NCBI RefSeq assembly: GCF_005145025.1
Contig: NZ_CP039695.1
Location: forward strand, 2,599,501-2,663,500
Direction of reading: 5' to 3'
Origin: Novosphingobium sp. EMRT-2
Lineage (GTDB): Bacteria > Pseudomonadota > Alphaproteobacteria > Sphingomonadales > Sphingomonadaceae
Length of the DNA stretch: 64,000 bases
Below the pieces are notes generated by a model. It was not told the origin of the DNA, made no database searches, and was given only the letters and a program-made list of their open reading frames with translations. Below, one piece after another: positions 39,392-50,047 of this stretch (position 1 is the first letter of the stretch; each line of letters opens with the position of its first letter). The translations under genes were made by a program, and so were the position numbers.

Positions 39392-40966
39392 TCAGCGCAG
39401 CAATCCGCCCAGCAGGCCGCGCGCGAAGCGGCCGAACGCGGCGCCGCCCAGGCTGGTGGCGACCGAGCCGACCACCGCGCTCAGGCCGGATTCGACGGGC
39501 GAGGCGCGCGTCTTCTTGCCGCTGATCTGCGCCGCGATCACCGCGCCGGCGGACGAAGCCACCGCGCCGATCGCGGCCTTGCCGGCCTTGTCCCACAGCG
39601 AGGGCGACTGGCGTGGCGCCGCGCGCTGTGCCTCCGTGCCCTGTTCCTGCACCTGCTGCGCGGCGGCGGCGGCATCGGCGGCCTTCTGGGCCAGCACTTC
39701 GGCGGCGGATTCGCGGTTCACGGCGGTATCGTACTTGCCTTCCACCGGGCTGGACGCCTGGATCGCGGCACGTTCGGGCGCCGAGACCGGCCCCAGCCGC
39801 GAACGCGGCGGCGCGATCAGCGTGCGCTGCACCACGCCGGGGGCGCCATCGTCATCCAGCGTGGACACCAGCGCCTCGCCCACTTTCAGTTCGGTGATCG
39901 CCTTTTCCACGTCGAGATCGGGGTTGATGCGGAAGGTCTGCGCCGCCGCCTTGATCGCCTTCTGGTCGCGTGGGGTGAAGGCGCGCAGCGCGTGCTGCAC
40001 GCGGTTGCCAAGCTGGCCGGCAATCTTTTCGGGAATGTCGATCGGGTTCTGCGTGACGAAATAGACGCCCACGCCCTTCGAGCGGATCAGGCGGACGACC
40101 TGCTCCACCTTGTCGAACAGCGCTTCGGGCGCATCGTCGAACAGCAGGTGCGCCTCGTCGAAGAAGAACACCAGCACGGGCTTTTCGGGATCGCCCACTT
40201 CCGGCAGCGCCTCGAACAGTTCGGACAGCAGCCACAGCAGGAACGTGGCATAGAGCTTGGGGCTCTGCATCAGCTTTTCCGCGGCGAGAATGTTGACCAG
40301 GCCCCGGCCCTTGTCGTCGGTGCGGATGAAGTCGTGAATCTCGAACGCCGGCTCGCCGAAGAAGCGGTCCGCGCCCTGGCTTTCGAAGGCGAGCAACTGG
40401 CGCTGGATCGCGCCGACGCTGGCCTTGGTGACGTTGCCGTACTTGGTGGCGAGTTCGCCGGCGTTTTCCGCGCAGGCGACCAGCACCGCCTGCAGATCGT
40501 CCATGTCGATCAGCAGCAGGCCGTTCTCGTCGGCATAGCGGAAGGCGATGTTGAGCACGCCTTCCTGCGTTTCGTTCAGGCCCATCAGCCGCGCCAGCAG
40601 CAGCGGCCCCATTTCCGAGATCGTGGTGCGGATCGGGTGGCCGCTTTCGCCATAGAGATCCCAGAACACCGCCGGATTGTCGGAATAGGCATAATCGGTG
40701 ATGCCCAGTTCCTTGGCGCGCGCTTCCAGCTTGTCGGCGTTCTTGAAAGTGGGGCTGCCGGGCATGGCGATGCCCGAAAGATCACCCTTCACGTCGGCCA
40801 GGAACACCGGCACGCCGCGCGCGGAAAACTGTTCGGCGATGCCCTGCAGCGTCACCGTCTTGCCCGTGCCGGTCGCGCCCGCGACCAGCCCGTGCCGGTT
40901 GGCCCGGCCGAGGCGCAGCACCTGCCGTTCGCCGTTCGCGCCGAGGCCAAGGTAGATATCGTCCAT
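39392..40966 (-). CDS. HerA-like ATPase (DUF853, YjgR type)
   Basis: A 524-residue P-loop ATPase of the HerA/FtsK-like superfamily. Walker A is GATGTGKT (about 30-37) and Walker B is [13 protein letters not shown] (about 265-277). The arginine-containing [19 protein letters not shown] is also conserved. The C-terminal 130 residues are alanine-rich and end in glycine zipper-like segments. YjgR-type proteins are often called helicases but their role is not established. Confidence 0.9.
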   Translation of the reverse strand: MDDIYLGLGANGERQVLRLGRANRHGLVAGATGTGKTVTLQGIAEQFSARGVPVFLADVKGDLSGIAMPGSPTFKNADKLEARAKELGITDYAYSDNPAVFWDLYGESGHPIRTTISEMGPLLLARLMGLNETQEGVLNIAFRYADENGLLLIDMDDLQAVLVACAENAGELATKYGNVTKASVGAIQRQLLAFESQGADRFFGEPAFEIHDFIRTDDKGRGLVNILAAEKLMQSPKLYATFLLWLLSELFEALPEVGDPEKPVLVFFFDEAHLLFDDAPEALFDKVEQVVRLIRSKGVGVYFVTQNPIDIPEKIAGQLGNRVQHALRAFTPRDQKAIKAAAQTFRINPDLDVEKAITELKVGEALVSTLDDDGAPGVVQRTLIAPPRSRLGPVSAPERAAIQASSPVEGKYDTAVNRESAAEVLAQKAADAAAAAQQVQEQGTEAQRAAPRQSPSLWDKAGKAAIGAVASSAGAVIAAQISGKKTRASPVESGLSAVVGSVATSLGGAAFGRFARGLLGGLLR

Positions 40967-41086
40967 GTAACAGTCGTCCCCGCAAGAAAGCGTCCGGTCC
41001 CGGCACCGGTTTACGAACAGGTGGCGCGCGGTGCGAGAGGTTTTTGCATCCGCGGCGGTGTGCCGCTAAAGCGCGCGCCACCGGCC

Positions 41087-42883
41087 ATGGACCAGACGCC
41101 TTTCATCCTGCTTGACGATGCCCGCAGCGACGATGCTCGCAACGGTGGGGCGAGCGACGCGCGCGTCTATCGCGATCCGCGCGAGATCGTCGTCGCGCGC
41201 CGGCCGGAGGAGGTGGCGCAGGCGCTGGACCGGATCGGCGCCGAGCCGGGCGAATGGGCAGGCTATATTGCCTACGAGGCCGGGCTGGCGCTGGAACCGC
41301 GCCTGCTGCCGCTGGCCGCCGCGCGCACCGGCGCGACCGGGCCGCTGGTGTGGTTCGCGCGCTTCGCCACGATGGAGACCATTCCGGCCGATGCGGTGGA
41401 GGATTGGCTGGAGCGGCAGGGCGCGGGTTCCGGCAGTCTTGGTCCGCTCGATCCGCAAGTCTCGATCGGCGGCTATGGCCGCGCGTTCGATCGGGTGCAG
41501 GAAGCGATCCGCGCAGGCGACATCTATCAGGCGAACCTCACCTTTCCGCTCGGCGGAAGCTGGCATGGCGATCCGCTGGCGATCTATGCCGCGATCCGCC
41601 GCGATGCGCGCGCCGGCTATGGCGGGGTTTGCTGGGACGGATCGCACTGGCACCTGTCGTTCTCGCCCGAACTGTTCTTCGCACTGAAGGACGGCTTGGC
41701 CACGGTCCGCCCGATGAAGGGCACCGCGCCGCGCGGCGAAACGCCCGAACAGGACGAGGCGTTCCGCGCCGGGCTGGCGGGCAACGCCAAGGACCGCGCG
41801 GAAAACCTGATGATCGTGGACCTCATGCGCAACGATCTGTCGCGCGTGGCGGTACCCGGCAGCGTCCGCGTCGAGCAGCCTTTCGCGATCGAGAGCTATC
41901 CCACGGTGCACCAGATGGTCACCACCGTCCGCGCCCGGCTCATGGCTGGCGCGGGTGCGCGCGAACTGGTGCGGGCGATCTTTCCGTGTGGCTCGATCAC
42001 CGGCGCGCCAAAGATTCGCGCGATGGAACTGATCGATGTGGCCGAACGCGATGCGCGTGGCCCCTATTGTGGCGCTTTCGGCCGGATCGACGCCTCTGGT
42101 GATGCGGCATTCAATGTGGCAATCCGTACGGTGCGCCTCGATCCCCGGACGGACCGCGCGGTCATGGGGGTGGGCTCCGCGGTCGTGGCGGATTCCGCGA
42201 TGCTGGGCGAATGGCGGGAATGCGTGGTAAAGGGGGATTTCTTGCGCCTGTCCGCCGGCAATGCCGATCTGATCGAAACGATGGCCTTCGATCCCGCGCA
42301 GGGCATCGCGCTGCTCGAACTGCATCTGGAACGCATCAAGGCGAGTGCGGCCGTGCTGGGCTTCGCGTTCGATCGCCATGCCGCGCGCAACGCCATCCAT
42401 GCGCTGTGCTTCGATCTGGAAGCGCCATCGAAAGTGCGGCTGGTGGTGTCGAAGGCCGGCGCGCTGGCGCTGGAGGCATCGGCGCTGCCCACGCCCGCCG
42501 ATGGTCCGGTGACGTGCGCCGTGCTGCCGCTGCCGGTGGCCGAGGGCGACTGGCGGCTGCGCCACAAGACATCGGATCGCGGTTTCTACGAAGCGGCGCT
42601 GCGGGCGGCGAAGGCGGCCGGCGCGGGCGAGGCGCTGTTCCTGCGCGATGACGGGTTGCTGACCGAAGGCAGCTTCACCAATCTTTTCGTCGAGCGGGAG
42701 GGGCTGCTGCTCACGCCGCGCGCCGAACACGGCCTGCTGCCGGGTGTCCTGCGCCGCAGCCTGATCGAGAGTGGGCGCGCGGCGGAAGCGGACCTGACGC
42801 TGGAGGATCTCTCCGACGGCTTCTTCATCGGCAACGCCCTGCGTGGCCTGCTGCCGGCGCGACTGCTCGGCGAACAGGCATGA
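41087..42883 (+). CDS. pabB: Fused aminodeoxychorismate synthase I / aminodeoxychorismate lyase (PabB-PabC)
   Basis: A 598-residue bifunctional enzyme for the last two steps to 4-aminobenzoate, the folate precursor. The PabB half (about 1-385) has GDIYQANLTF, MKGTAPRG with the catalytic lysine, NLMIVDLMRNDLSRV and CGSITGAPKIRAMELI. The PabC half (about 390-598) is a class IV PLP-lyase with LRHKTSDRGFYE (PLP lysine) and LLTEGSFTNLFVE. PabA is not in the window. It heads a chain of four genes joined by overlaps. Confidence 0.93.
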   Translation: MDQTPFILLDDARSDDARNGGASDARVYRDPREIVVARRPEEVAQALDRIGAEPGEWAGYIAYEAGLALEPRLLPLAAARTGATGPLVWFARFATMETIPADAVEDWLERQGAGSGSLGPLDPQVSIGGYGRAFDRVQEAIRAGDIYQANLTFPLGGSWHGDPLAIYAAIRRDARAGYGGVCWDGSHWHLSFSPELFFALKDGLATVRPMKGTAPRGETPEQDEAFRAGLAGNAKDRAENLMIVDLMRNDLSRVAVPGSVRVEQPFAIESYPTVHQMVTTVRARLMAGAGARELVRAIFPCGSITGAPKIRAMELIDVAERDARGPYCGAFGRIDASGDAAFNVAIRTVRLDPRTDRAVMGVGSAVVADSAMLGEWRECVVKGDFLRLSAGNADLIETMAFDPAQGIALLELHLERIKASAAVLGFAFDRHAARNAIHALCFDLEAPSKVRLVVSKAGALALEASALPTPADGPVTCAVLPLPVAEGDWRLRHKTSDRGFYEAALRAAKAAGAGEALFLRDDGLLTEGSFTNLFVEREGLLLTPRAEHGLLPGVLRRSLIESGRAAEADLTLEDLSDGFFIGNALRGLLPARLLGEQA

Positions 42884-44070
42884 CCGACTCCACCCTGAGC
42901 GGCGCGCTGGCGCGCATCGCGCCGTCGCGCACCACGGCGATGACGGACCGTGCCATGGCGCTGCGGGCCGAAGGGCGCGACATCATCTCGCTGTCCGTCG
43001 GCGAGCCCGATTTCGCCACGCCCGCCCATGTCGTCCAGGCGGCGAAGGACGCGCTCGACGCCGGCGACACGAAGTACACCGCCGTCGCCGGATCGGCGCG
43101 GCTGCGTGCGGCGGCTGCGCTCCATTTCGAGCGTGATCTCGGCATCGTCGTTCCGCCGGCGCAGGTGATCGTCAGCGCCGGGGGCAAGCAGGCGATCTTC
43201 CACGCGCTGCTCGCCACGCTCGATCCGGGCGACGCGGTGCTGATCCCCAGTCCGTGGTGGGTGAGCTATCCGGAAATCGTGCGCTTCGCCGGCGCCGAGG
43301 TGGTGGACCTGCCGACGCGGGCGGACGGGGGCTTTCGCATCAGCGCCGCGCAGCTCGAGGCCGCGATCACGCCCGCCACGCGCTGGCTGCTGCTCAACAG
43401 CCCCGGCAATCCCACCGGCGCGACCTATCCGGCGGAAGAGCTGCGCGCGCTGGGCGATGTGCTGCGCCGCCACCCGCGCGTGCTGGTGATGAGCGACGAT
43501 ATCTATGCCCCGCTCCGCTATGGCGCGGGTGCGCACGCCACGCTGGCGGTGGAATGCCCGGACCTGGCCGATCGCGTGCTGACCGTATCCGGCGTGTCCA
43601 AGAGCCACGCGATGACCGGCTTCCGCATCGGCGTCGCCGCCGGGCCGCTGTGGCTCATCAACGCCATGGCGCGGCTGCAATCGCATTCCTCGGGCAATCC
43701 GGCCTCGATCAGCCAGGCGGCCGCGGTTGCCGCGTTCGAAGGCCCGCAGGATTTCCTGCTCGACTGGCGCGAACGGTTCCGCGCGCGCCGCGACCTGTGC
43801 GTGGCGGCGATCAACGCGATTCCGGGGCTTTCGACCCCGGTTCCGGATGGCGCGTTCTATTGCATGGTCGATGCCGCGCCGCTGATGGCGCGCTTTGGCG
43901 GCGAAGGCCCCAACGCGGACGAGGCGCTGTGCCTGCATTTGCTGGAGCACGGCGTCGCCGTGGTCGCGGCTTCGGCATTCGGCGGGCGCGACGGCTTTCG
44001 CATCAGCTTCGCCGCCGATGAGGCGACGCTGGAAGAAGCCTTGCGGCGCATTGCAAAGGCGGTGGCATGA
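42880..44070 (+). CDS. Class I aminotransferase (aspartate/aromatic type)
   Basis: A 396-residue fold-type I PLP enzyme of subgroup Ib: LSVGEPDFATPAHVVQAA, LLNSPGNPTGATY, MSDDIYAPLRYG and the PLP lysine Lys241 in SGVSKSHAMTGFRIG. It ends with a substrate-carboxylate arginine in GFRISFA. It is most likely an aspartate (perhaps also prephenate or aromatic) aminotransferase. It overlaps pabBC by 4 bases and the following pseudouridine synthase gene by 4. Confidence 0.92.
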   Translation: MTDSTLSGALARIAPSRTTAMTDRAMALRAEGRDIISLSVGEPDFATPAHVVQAAKDALDAGDTKYTAVAGSARLRAAAALHFERDLGIVVPPAQVIVSAGGKQAIFHALLATLDPGDAVLIPSPWWVSYPEIVRFAGAEVVDLPTRADGGFRISAAQLEAAITPATRWLLLNSPGNPTGATYPAEELRALGDVLRRHPRVLVMSDDIYAPLRYGAGAHATLAVECPDLADRVLTVSGVSKSHAMTGFRIGVAAGPLWLINAMARLQSHSSGNPASISQAAAVAAFEGPQDFLLDWRERFRARRDLCVAAINAIPGLSTPVPDGAFYCMVDAAPLMARFGGEGPNADEALCLHLLEHGVAVVAASAFGGRDGFRISFAADEATLEEALRRIAKAVA

Positions 44071-44723
44071 TCGATTTTTCCATCCTGTTCGAAGACGGCG
44101 AAGCGCTGGTGATCGACAAGCCCGCCGGTCTGCCGCTCGACCGGCCGCGCGCGGGCGGGCCGTGCCTGGAGGACCATCTCGACGATCTGCGGTTCGGCTT
44201 CCAGCGTGAGCCGTTCCCGGTTCACCGGCTCGATCGCGATACGTCGGGCTGCCTGCTGCTGGCGCGCAATCCGAAGGCGCTCAAGCGCTTCTCCGCCGCG
44301 TTCGAGGCGCGGCAGGTGGACAAGGTCTATCTGGGCGTGGTGGCGGGGCCGGTGGAGGGCGAAAGCGGCACGGTGAGTCTCAGCCTGTCCAAGGTTAGCA
44401 CCGAAAAGGACGGCTGGCGGATGATCCCGGCCAAGAAGGGCAAGCCCGCCGTCACCCACTGGCGGGTGGTGGAACGGCGCGACGCGCTGACTCTGGTGGA
44501 ATTCCGCCCCGAAACTGGCCGCACCCACCAGATCCGCGTGCACGCCCTGGCGGGGCTGGGCCATGCGCTGGTGGGCGATCCCGTGTACGGAAACGGCAAG
44601 GGCGCGAAGCGGACGATGCTGCACGCCGCCGCGCTCACCGTCCCGCGTGAAGGCAAGCCGCCGATCGAAGCGCAGTCGCCCTTGCCGCCGGATTTCCACG
44701 CGCTGGGATTCGATCTTGGCTGA
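44067..44723 (+). CDS. RluA-family RNA pseudouridine synthase
   Basis: A 218-residue pseudouridine synthase without an S4 domain. The catalytic motif HRLDRDTSGCLLLA places the essential Asp at 56. RVHALAGLGHALVGDPVYG and RTHQIRVH are conserved. It modifies rRNA or tRNA; the target base is unknown. It sits in an operon with arfB, so a translation-related role fits. Confidence 0.92.
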   Translation: MIDFSILFEDGEALVIDKPAGLPLDRPRAGGPCLEDHLDDLRFGFQREPFPVHRLDRDTSGCLLLARNPKALKRFSAAFEARQVDKVYLGVVAGPVEGESGTVSLSLSKVSTEKDGWRMIPAKKGKPAVTHWRVVERRDALTLVEFRPETGRTHQIRVHALAGLGHALVGDPVYGNGKGAKRTMLHAAALTVPREGKPPIEAQSPLPPDFHALGFDLG

Positions 44724-45135
44724 CGATGCCGACCAGATCATCGCCCGGGCGCTGCCGCTGATCGAGGAGAGCTTCATCGCGGCGGCCGGGCCGGGCGGGC
44801 AGAACGTCAACAAGGTGGCGACGGCGGTGCAGGTGCGGCTCGACGTTTTCGCGCTGCGCCTCTCGCCGCCGGTCTTTCACCGGCTGAAGGAACTGGCCGG
44901 CAGCAAGTTCACCGCCAAGGGCGAGATCGTGCTGACCGCGCGCAGCCACCGCACGCAGGAAGCCAACCGCGAGGATGCGCGCAAGCGCCTGGCCGATCTG
45001 CTGCGCGAGGCGACGAACCTGCCGGGAAAGCGCGCCAAGTCCCGCCTCAACCGCGTGGGCAAGACCGCGCGGCTGGAAGGCAAGAAGAAGCGTGGCGCGG
45101 TGAAGGCCGGGCGCGGCAAGGTGCGGCTGGACTGA
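44716..45135 (+). CDS. arfB: Ribosome rescue hydrolase ArfB (YaeJ)
   Basis: A 139-residue peptidyl-tRNA hydrolase that frees ribosomes stalled on broken mRNA. The catalytic GGQ is at 27-29 (AAAGPGGQNVNKVAT). The basic C-terminal tail that enters the mRNA channel is present (GKRAKSRLNRVGKTARL, KKKRGAVKAGRGKVRLD). No ATG fits; TTG at 44716 overlaps the preceding stop by 8 bases and places GGQ at the usual distance. Confidence 0.92.
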   Translation: MADDADQIIARALPLIEESFIAAAGPGGQNVNKVATAVQVRLDVFALRLSPPVFHRLKELAGSKFTAKGEIVLTARSHRTQEANREDARKRLADLLREATNLPGKRAKSRLNRVGKTARLEGKKKRGAVKAGRGKVRLD

Positions 45136-45159
45136 AGCAGTGCCGCAGCCGCCTTGTTC

Positions 45160-46008
45160 TTACCCAGCGGTCGCCCCCATCACCGCGCGGCCGTCGGCGG
45201 CATAGGCGCCCAGTTCGTAGCCCGCGTCCGCGCGGCGGAAGGCAAGGTGCAGCGGCTCGTCCGCCACGGCCGGCGAAAGCCCGCGAAAGGCGAAGCGTTC
45301 CAGCACGTTGTCGCCCAGTTGCCGCCGGGCGAGATCGAGCAGCAGCGTCGCGGTCAGCGGCCCGTGGACGACCAGCCCGCGATAGCCTTCCTCGCCCGTG
45401 GCGTAAGGCTGGTCGTAATGGATGCGGTGGCTGTTGAAGGTGAGCGCGGAATAGCGGAACAGCAGCGCAGGGTCGGGCTCCACCGTGCGCACCGCGTCCC
45501 ATGCCGAAGTATCGAAGCGGCTTTCCCCCAGCGGTGGAGGTGCCGGTGGCGTGCCGGTGGGGGCGGCTTCGCGATAGACGATCGACTGCACCTCGCGCAC
45601 CGTGGGCACGCCATCGCCCAGCGTCTCGTGCGCCACGTCCACGAACACCAGATGGCCCGATCCCCCCTGCTTGGGCGTTACCGACAGCACGCGCGAACGC
45701 CGCTCGACCGCTTCGCCCGTGCGCAGCGCGCGCAGGAACTCGACCTGGCTCGCCGCCCACATCCGGCGTGGCAACGGTATTGGGGGCAGGAAGCCGTCCG
45801 GGCTGTCGTCACGGCGGGGGTGGCCGTCCGGTCCCAGCGTGGCGGTGGGGGCATCGGGCAGGCACAGGCACCAATGCAGGCCCTGCGGCGCCGCGCCGCC
45901 GACCGGTGCCGGGCGGTCCAGCGTGGCGCACCAACGCGCCAGCAGCCCCGCATCCACCCGGTCCGAACGGGTTTCCTCGCGTCCGACCCATGCCGCCCAT
46001 TCGCTCAT
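45160..46008 (-). CDS. MaoC-like acyl-CoA hydratase with FAS1-like dehydratase domain
   Basis: A 282-residue double hot-dog protein. The N-terminal half is a FAS1-like dehydratase domain (about 1-130). The C-terminal half carries the MaoC hydratase region ALTFNSHRIHYDQPYAT with catalytic His and GLVVHGPLTATLLLDL. Architecture and length match mesaconyl-C4-CoA (3-methylfumaryl-CoA) and itaconyl-CoA hydratases. It is last in a six-gene acyl-CoA operon, where it should hydrate the enoyl-CoA made by a dehydrogenase. The exact substrate is an inference. Confidence 0.82.
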   Translation of the reverse strand: MSEWAAWVGREETRSDRVDAGLLARWCATLDRPAPVGGAAPQGLHWCLCLPDAPTATLGPDGHPRRDDSPDGFLPPIPLPRRMWAASQVEFLRALRTGEAVERRSRVLSVTPKQGGSGHLVFVDVAHETLGDGVPTVREVQSIVYREAAPTGTPPAPPPLGESRFDTSAWDAVRTVEPDPALLFRYSALTFNSHRIHYDQPYATGEEGYRGLVVHGPLTATLLLDLARRQLGDNVLERFAFRGLSPAVADEPLHLAFRRADAGYELGAYAADGRAVMGATAG

Positions 46009-46024
46009 CGGTTCGATCCGTTCG

Positions 46025-47614
46025 TCAATTGCGCCCGCCCACAAGGCCGCGCGCGATCACCTGCGCCTGGATCTCGGCCGCGCCCTCGAAGATGTTGAGG
46101 ATGCGCGCGTCGCACAGCACGCGGCTGATCTCGTATTCCAGCGCATAGCCGTTGCCGCCGTGAATCTGCAACGCGGCGTCGGCGTTGGACCAAGCGGCGC
46201 GCGCCGCCAGCAGCTTGGCCATGCCGGCCTCGATGTCGCAGCGCTTGCCCGAATCCTTGGCGCGCGCGGCGGCGTAGGATAGCTCCCGCGCCATGACGAA
46301 ATCGACCAGGCTCATCGCCAGCTTGTCGGCCACGCGCGGGAAGTGGACGATCGCCTTGCCGAACTGCCGGCGCGTCAGCGCGTAGTCCAGCCCCAGTTCC
46401 AGCGCGCGGCGGGCAACGCCCACGGCCCGCGCGGCGGTCTGGATGCGGGCGCCTTCGAACGTGCGCATCAGCTGCTTGAAGCCCATGCCCTCCTCCCCGC
46501 CAAGCAGGGCATCGGCCGGCGCGCGCATCCCGTCGAACTGGAGCGCGTATTCGCGCATCCCGCGATAGCCCAGCACTTCGATCTCGCTGCCGGTCATGCC
46601 GGGGGCGGGGAAAGGATCGGCCTCGGTTCCGCGCGGCTTGGGCACCAGCAGCATCGACAGGCCGGCATAGCCCTTCGCGTCGGGCAGCGTGCGCGCCAGC
46701 AGCGTCATCAGGTCGGACCGGCTGGCGTGGGTGATCCAGGTCTTCGCCCCGTCGATCACCCAGCCCTGGCCGTCGAACCGCGCGCGCGTCTGCAACGAAC
46801 CGAGGTCCGATCCGACATCGGGTTCGGTGAACACGGCGGTGGGCAGCACTTCGCCGCTGGCGATGCGGGGCAGCCAGTGCGCCTTCTGCTCGTCGGTGCC
46901 GCCCATTGCGATCAGCTCGCCGGCGATTTCGGAGCGCGTGCCGAGCGAGCCCGCGCCGATCCACCCGCGCGAAAGCTCCTCGGTGACAAGGCACATCACC
47001 AGCTTGGTGAGGCCCAGGCCGCCGAACGCTTCGGGGATGCACACGCCGAACGTACCGAGATCGGCCATCGCCTGCACCGTCGCGTCCGGGATCAGCGCGT
47101 TGGCGAGGTGCCACTGGTGCGCGTGCGGCAGGATCTCCGCTTCGGTGAACTTGCGGAACTGGTCGCGGATCGTGTCGAGATCGGCATCGTGGAACGACTC
47201 GCTCGGCCACTGACCTTCCGCCAGCGCGGCGACGAGGCTGGCGCGCGTGGCGGCGTGGTCCGCATCGAGCAGGCCGGCGCAGGCTTCCGCCAGCGCGCGC
47301 GCCGCGTGGCCAAGGCCAAGGTCCGCGGGACGGAACAACTCGTTCTGCCCCATCGGCAGACCGCCGACGAGCTGGGCCAGCGTCTCGGCGAAGGCCAGCC
47401 GGCCGATCAGCGCATCGACCGGGTTGGCGCCGCCGTGGGTGGCCAGCCAGCCGTGGATCGCCTCCAGCGCCGCCACGCTCGTCGCCACCCAGGCGAAGCC
47501 GTGCGCGGCGCGCTGCTCGGCGTCGATCGGCCGCGTAGCCAGTCGGTCGGCCAGGGCGCCCTGAGCCGCCGCGCGATAGGCGCGCGCGGCCTCCAGCGCG
47601 GCTTGCGTCGTCAC
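46025..47614 (-). CDS. Acyl-CoA dehydrogenase, methylsuccinyl-CoA dehydrogenase-like
   Basis: A 529-residue flavoprotein, about 150 residues longer than common acyl-CoA dehydrogenases. An alpha-helical N-terminal extension ([18 protein letters not shown]) precedes the normal fold, which has [32 protein letters not shown] and the base-bearing [18 protein letters not shown]. Both the extension and this C-terminal motif recall (2S)-methylsuccinyl-CoA dehydrogenase of the ethylmalonyl-CoA pathway. Crotonyl-CoA carboxylase/reductase and the mutase of that pathway are not in the window. GTG at 47614 overlaps the thiolase stop (GTGA). Confidence 0.82.
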   Translation of the reverse strand: MTTQAALEAARAYRAAAQGALADRLATRPIDAEQRAAHGFAWVATSVAALEAIHGWLATHGGANPVDALIGRLAFAETLAQLVGGLPMGQNELFRPADLGLGHAARALAEACAGLLDADHAATRASLVAALAEGQWPSESFHDADLDTIRDQFRKFTEAEILPHAHQWHLANALIPDATVQAMADLGTFGVCIPEAFGGLGLTKLVMCLVTEELSRGWIGAGSLGTRSEIAGELIAMGGTDEQKAHWLPRIASGEVLPTAVFTEPDVGSDLGSLQTRARFDGQGWVIDGAKTWITHASRSDLMTLLARTLPDAKGYAGLSMLLVPKPRGTEADPFPAPGMTGSEIEVLGYRGMREYALQFDGMRAPADALLGGEEGMGFKQLMRTFEGARIQTAARAVGVARRALELGLDYALTRRQFGKAIVHFPRVADKLAMSLVDFVMARELSYAAARAKDSGKRCDIEAGMAKLLAARAAWSNADAALQIHGGNGYALEYEISRVLCDARILNIFEGAAEIQAQVIARGLVGGRN

Positions 47615-48822
47615 GCCCGTTCGAACACCGCGGCGATGCCCTGCCCGCCGCCGATGCACATCGTTTCGAGGCCGTAGCGGCCGCCACGCCGCACCAGTTC
47701 ACGGGTCAGGTTGGCGAGGATGCGCCCGCCGGTGGCGCCGATGGGATGGCCCAGCGAGATGCCCGATCCGTTGACGTTGAGCATGTCGTTGCGGCTGTCG
47801 TCCTCGCTCCAGCCCCAGCCCTTGAGCACGGCCAGTACTTGCGGCGCGAAGGCTTCGTTCAGTTCGACCAGATCGATGTCGGACCAGCCGAGGCCGGTGC
47901 GCGCGAACAGGCGCTCCACCGCCGGGACCGGGCCGATGCCCATGCGGCTGGGATCGCAACCGGCGGCGGCCCACGAATGGAACCATGCGATCGGTTCGAG
48001 GCCCAGTTCGGCAAGCTTGTCCTCGGCGACGATCAGGCAGGCGGCCGCCGCATCGTTCTGCTGGCTGGCGTTGCCCGCCGTCACCACGCCACCTTCCAGC
48101 GCGCGCAGCTTGCCCAGCGTTTCCAGGCTGGCGTCCGGGCGATAGCCTTCGTCGTGATCGAACAGCACGGGATCGCCCTTCTTCTGGGGCACGGGCACCG
48201 GCACCAGTTCATCGGCGAACAGGCCGTTCGCCCACGCCGCCGTCGCGCGCTGGTGGCTGCGCACGGCATAGGCATCGGCCTGTTCGCGCGTGATGCCATA
48301 GTCCTTGGCGAGGTTTTCCGCCGTCTCGATCATGCCGGTGATGACGCCGAAGCGTTCCACCGGCTGCGACATCACGCGGCCGCGCGTCAGCCGGTCGTGC
48401 AGCGTCAGGCTGCCGGCGCGCACGCCCTTGCGCACGTCGGTGGTGTAGTGTTCGACGTTCGACATCGATTCGACGCCGCCGGCGACGACCACGTCCGATG
48501 CGCCGGTCTGGACCATCATCGCCGCGTTGACGATCGCCTGCAGGCCCGATCCGCAGCGCCGGTCGAGCTGGTAGCCCGGCACCTCCAGCGGCAGGTCCGC
48601 GGCCAGCCACGACCAGTGCGCGATGCACGGCGCTTCGCCGCTGCCGTACCCTTGCGCGAACACGACGTCGTCCACCCGCGTGGGATCGATCTTCGTCCGT
48701 TCGACCAGCGCCTTGAGGATCACCGCGCCGAGCTGGCCGGCGGTGAGGCCGGACAGCGCCCCCCCGAACTTGCCGACAGGGGTGCGGATCGGGGCGACGA
48801 TGGCGGCGCGGCGCAGGGTCAT
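47611..48822 (-). CDS. Acetyl-CoA C-acyltransferase (thiolase)
   Basis: A 403-residue thiolase that would cleave a 3-ketoacyl-CoA with CoA to acetyl-CoA, or propionyl-CoA if methyl-branched. The nucleophilic Cys is in [12 protein letters not shown], and the second half has [19 protein letters not shown] and [10 protein letters not shown]. Spacing is standard. The ATG at 48822 overlaps the CoA-transferase stop by one base. Confidence 0.93.
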   Translation of the reverse strand: MTLRRAAIVAPIRTPVGKFGGALSGLTAGQLGAVILKALVERTKIDPTRVDDVVFAQGYGSGEAPCIAHWSWLAADLPLEVPGYQLDRRCGSGLQAIVNAAMMVQTGASDVVVAGGVESMSNVEHYTTDVRKGVRAGSLTLHDRLTRGRVMSQPVERFGVITGMIETAENLAKDYGITREQADAYAVRSHQRATAAWANGLFADELVPVPVPQKKGDPVLFDHDEGYRPDASLETLGKLRALEGGVVTAGNASQQNDAAAACLIVAEDKLAELGLEPIAWFHSWAAAGCDPSRMGIGPVPAVERLFARTGLGWSDIDLVELNEAFAPQVLAVLKGWGWSEDDSRNDMLNVNGSGISLGHPIGATGGRILANLTRELVRRGGRYGLETMCIGGGQGIAAVFERA

Positions 48823-50033
48823 CAGGATTCTCCAGTTGGGGCGGTGCCGACGATGCCGGCATCGATCAGGCGGGCGATCTCGCCCGACGAAAGGTTGAGC
48901 CGCGCGGCCAGCACTTCTTCGGAATGCTGGCCGTTGCGCGGGGCGGGGCGGGGCGGCTGGCGGTCTGCCTGGGGCAGCGTGGCGAAGGCGCCCGCCGCCG
49001 GATAGGTAAAGCCGCTGGGGTTGTCGCAGGCGCCGAAGACCGGGTTGTCGGCCACCAGCGCGCGATCCTCGACCGCTTCCAGCAGCGTGCGATAGGCGGA
49101 ATGGACGATGCCGGCGGCATCGAACGCGGCGGCCAGGTCTGCGTGCGCGCGCGCGCCGATCGCGCGTTCGAACAGGGGATAGAGCGCATCGCGGTGGGTG
49201 AAGCGCAGCCCGTCGTCCTTCGCGAAGGACACGCCGCGCTCCGCCTCGATCGCGGCGATGGCTCCGCCCAGGCCGAGCGCCGTGACGAGATTGGCCCACT
49301 GGCGCGGGGTGACCACCACGATCATCGTCCGCACACCGTCGGCGGTCACGAAATCGCGGCCGAACAGGCCATAGACCGCGTTGCCGAGGCGCGGCCGGTT
49401 GGCGTTCTCGTAAAGCACTTCGGCCACGCTGCCGAGGTTGGCGGCGGTGCCGATGGCGACGTCGGACAGCGGAATGCGCACTTCGCCGCCCGCGCCCGAC
49501 GCTTCGCGCTTGCGGATCGCGGCAAGCAGCGCGAAGGCGGCATAGGCGCCGCTCAACAGGTCCCACGCGGGCAGGACGTGGTTGACCGGGTCCGGGCCGG
49601 GGCCGGTCATCATCGGATAGCCGACCGCGTTGTTGACCGTATAGTCCAGCGCGGGCGAACCGTCCGCCCAGCCCATCACGCGCACCGTGATCAGGTCCGC
49701 GCGGCCCTGCGCCAGCACGTCGTGCGCCATGAAGCCGCCGACCGGAAAGTTGGTGATGACCTGCCCTGTCGCGCGGATCAGCTCCTGCAACAGCGCGCGC
49801 CCTTCCGGCCGGCCGAGATCGAGCGCGACCGACCGCTTGGCGCGGTTGAGGTTCTCCCAGTAGAGCGAATCGTTGCTGGCGGTGACCGGCCAGCGGCGGA
49901 AATCCGGGCCGCCGCCGATCTGGTCCACGCGGATCACGTCCGCACCCATCTGCGCGCAATAGAGCCCGGCGGTGGGTGAGGCGACGAACGACGACGCCTC
50001 GATCACCGACAGCCCGTTGAGGAGGTCGTACAC
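48822..50033 (-). CDS. Family III CoA transferase (CaiB/BaiF)
   Basis: A 403-residue CoA transferase that moves CoA between carboxylic acids and could activate the operon's starting acid. The family N-terminus IEASSFVASPTAGLYCAQMGADVIRV and the NRAKRSVALDLGRPEGRALL segment are clear. The likely catalytic Asp is in LPAWDLLSGAYAAFALLA. No ATG fits. GTG at 50033 follows GGAG by 8 bases; the frame continues upstream into the neighbouring gene. Confidence 0.9.
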   Translation of the reverse strand: MYDLLNGLSVIEASSFVASPTAGLYCAQMGADVIRVDQIGGGPDFRRWPVTASNDSLYWENLNRAKRSVALDLGRPEGRALLQELIRATGQVITNFPVGGFMAHDVLAQGRADLITVRVMGWADGSPALDYTVNNAVGYPMMTGPGPDPVNHVLPAWDLLSGAYAAFALLAAIRKREASGAGGEVRIPLSDVAIGTAANLGSVAEVLYENANRPRLGNAVYGLFGRDFVTADGVRTMIVVVTPRQWANLVTALGLGGAIAAIEAERGVSFAKDDGLRFTHRDALYPLFERAIGARAHADLAAAFDAAGIVHSAYRTLLEAVEDRALVADNPVFGACDNPSGFTYPAAGAFATLPQADRQPPRPAPRNGQHSEEVLAARLNLSSGEIARLIDAGIVGTAPTGES

Positions 50034-50047
50034 CCGCGCGGCTCCGT

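Noticed and set aside
45160-47614. Ethylmalonyl-CoA pathway operon
   Set aside because: Only the dehydrogenase and hydratase resemble that pathway; the carboxylase/reductase, mutase and lyase are not present in the window, so the assignment was limited to similarity.
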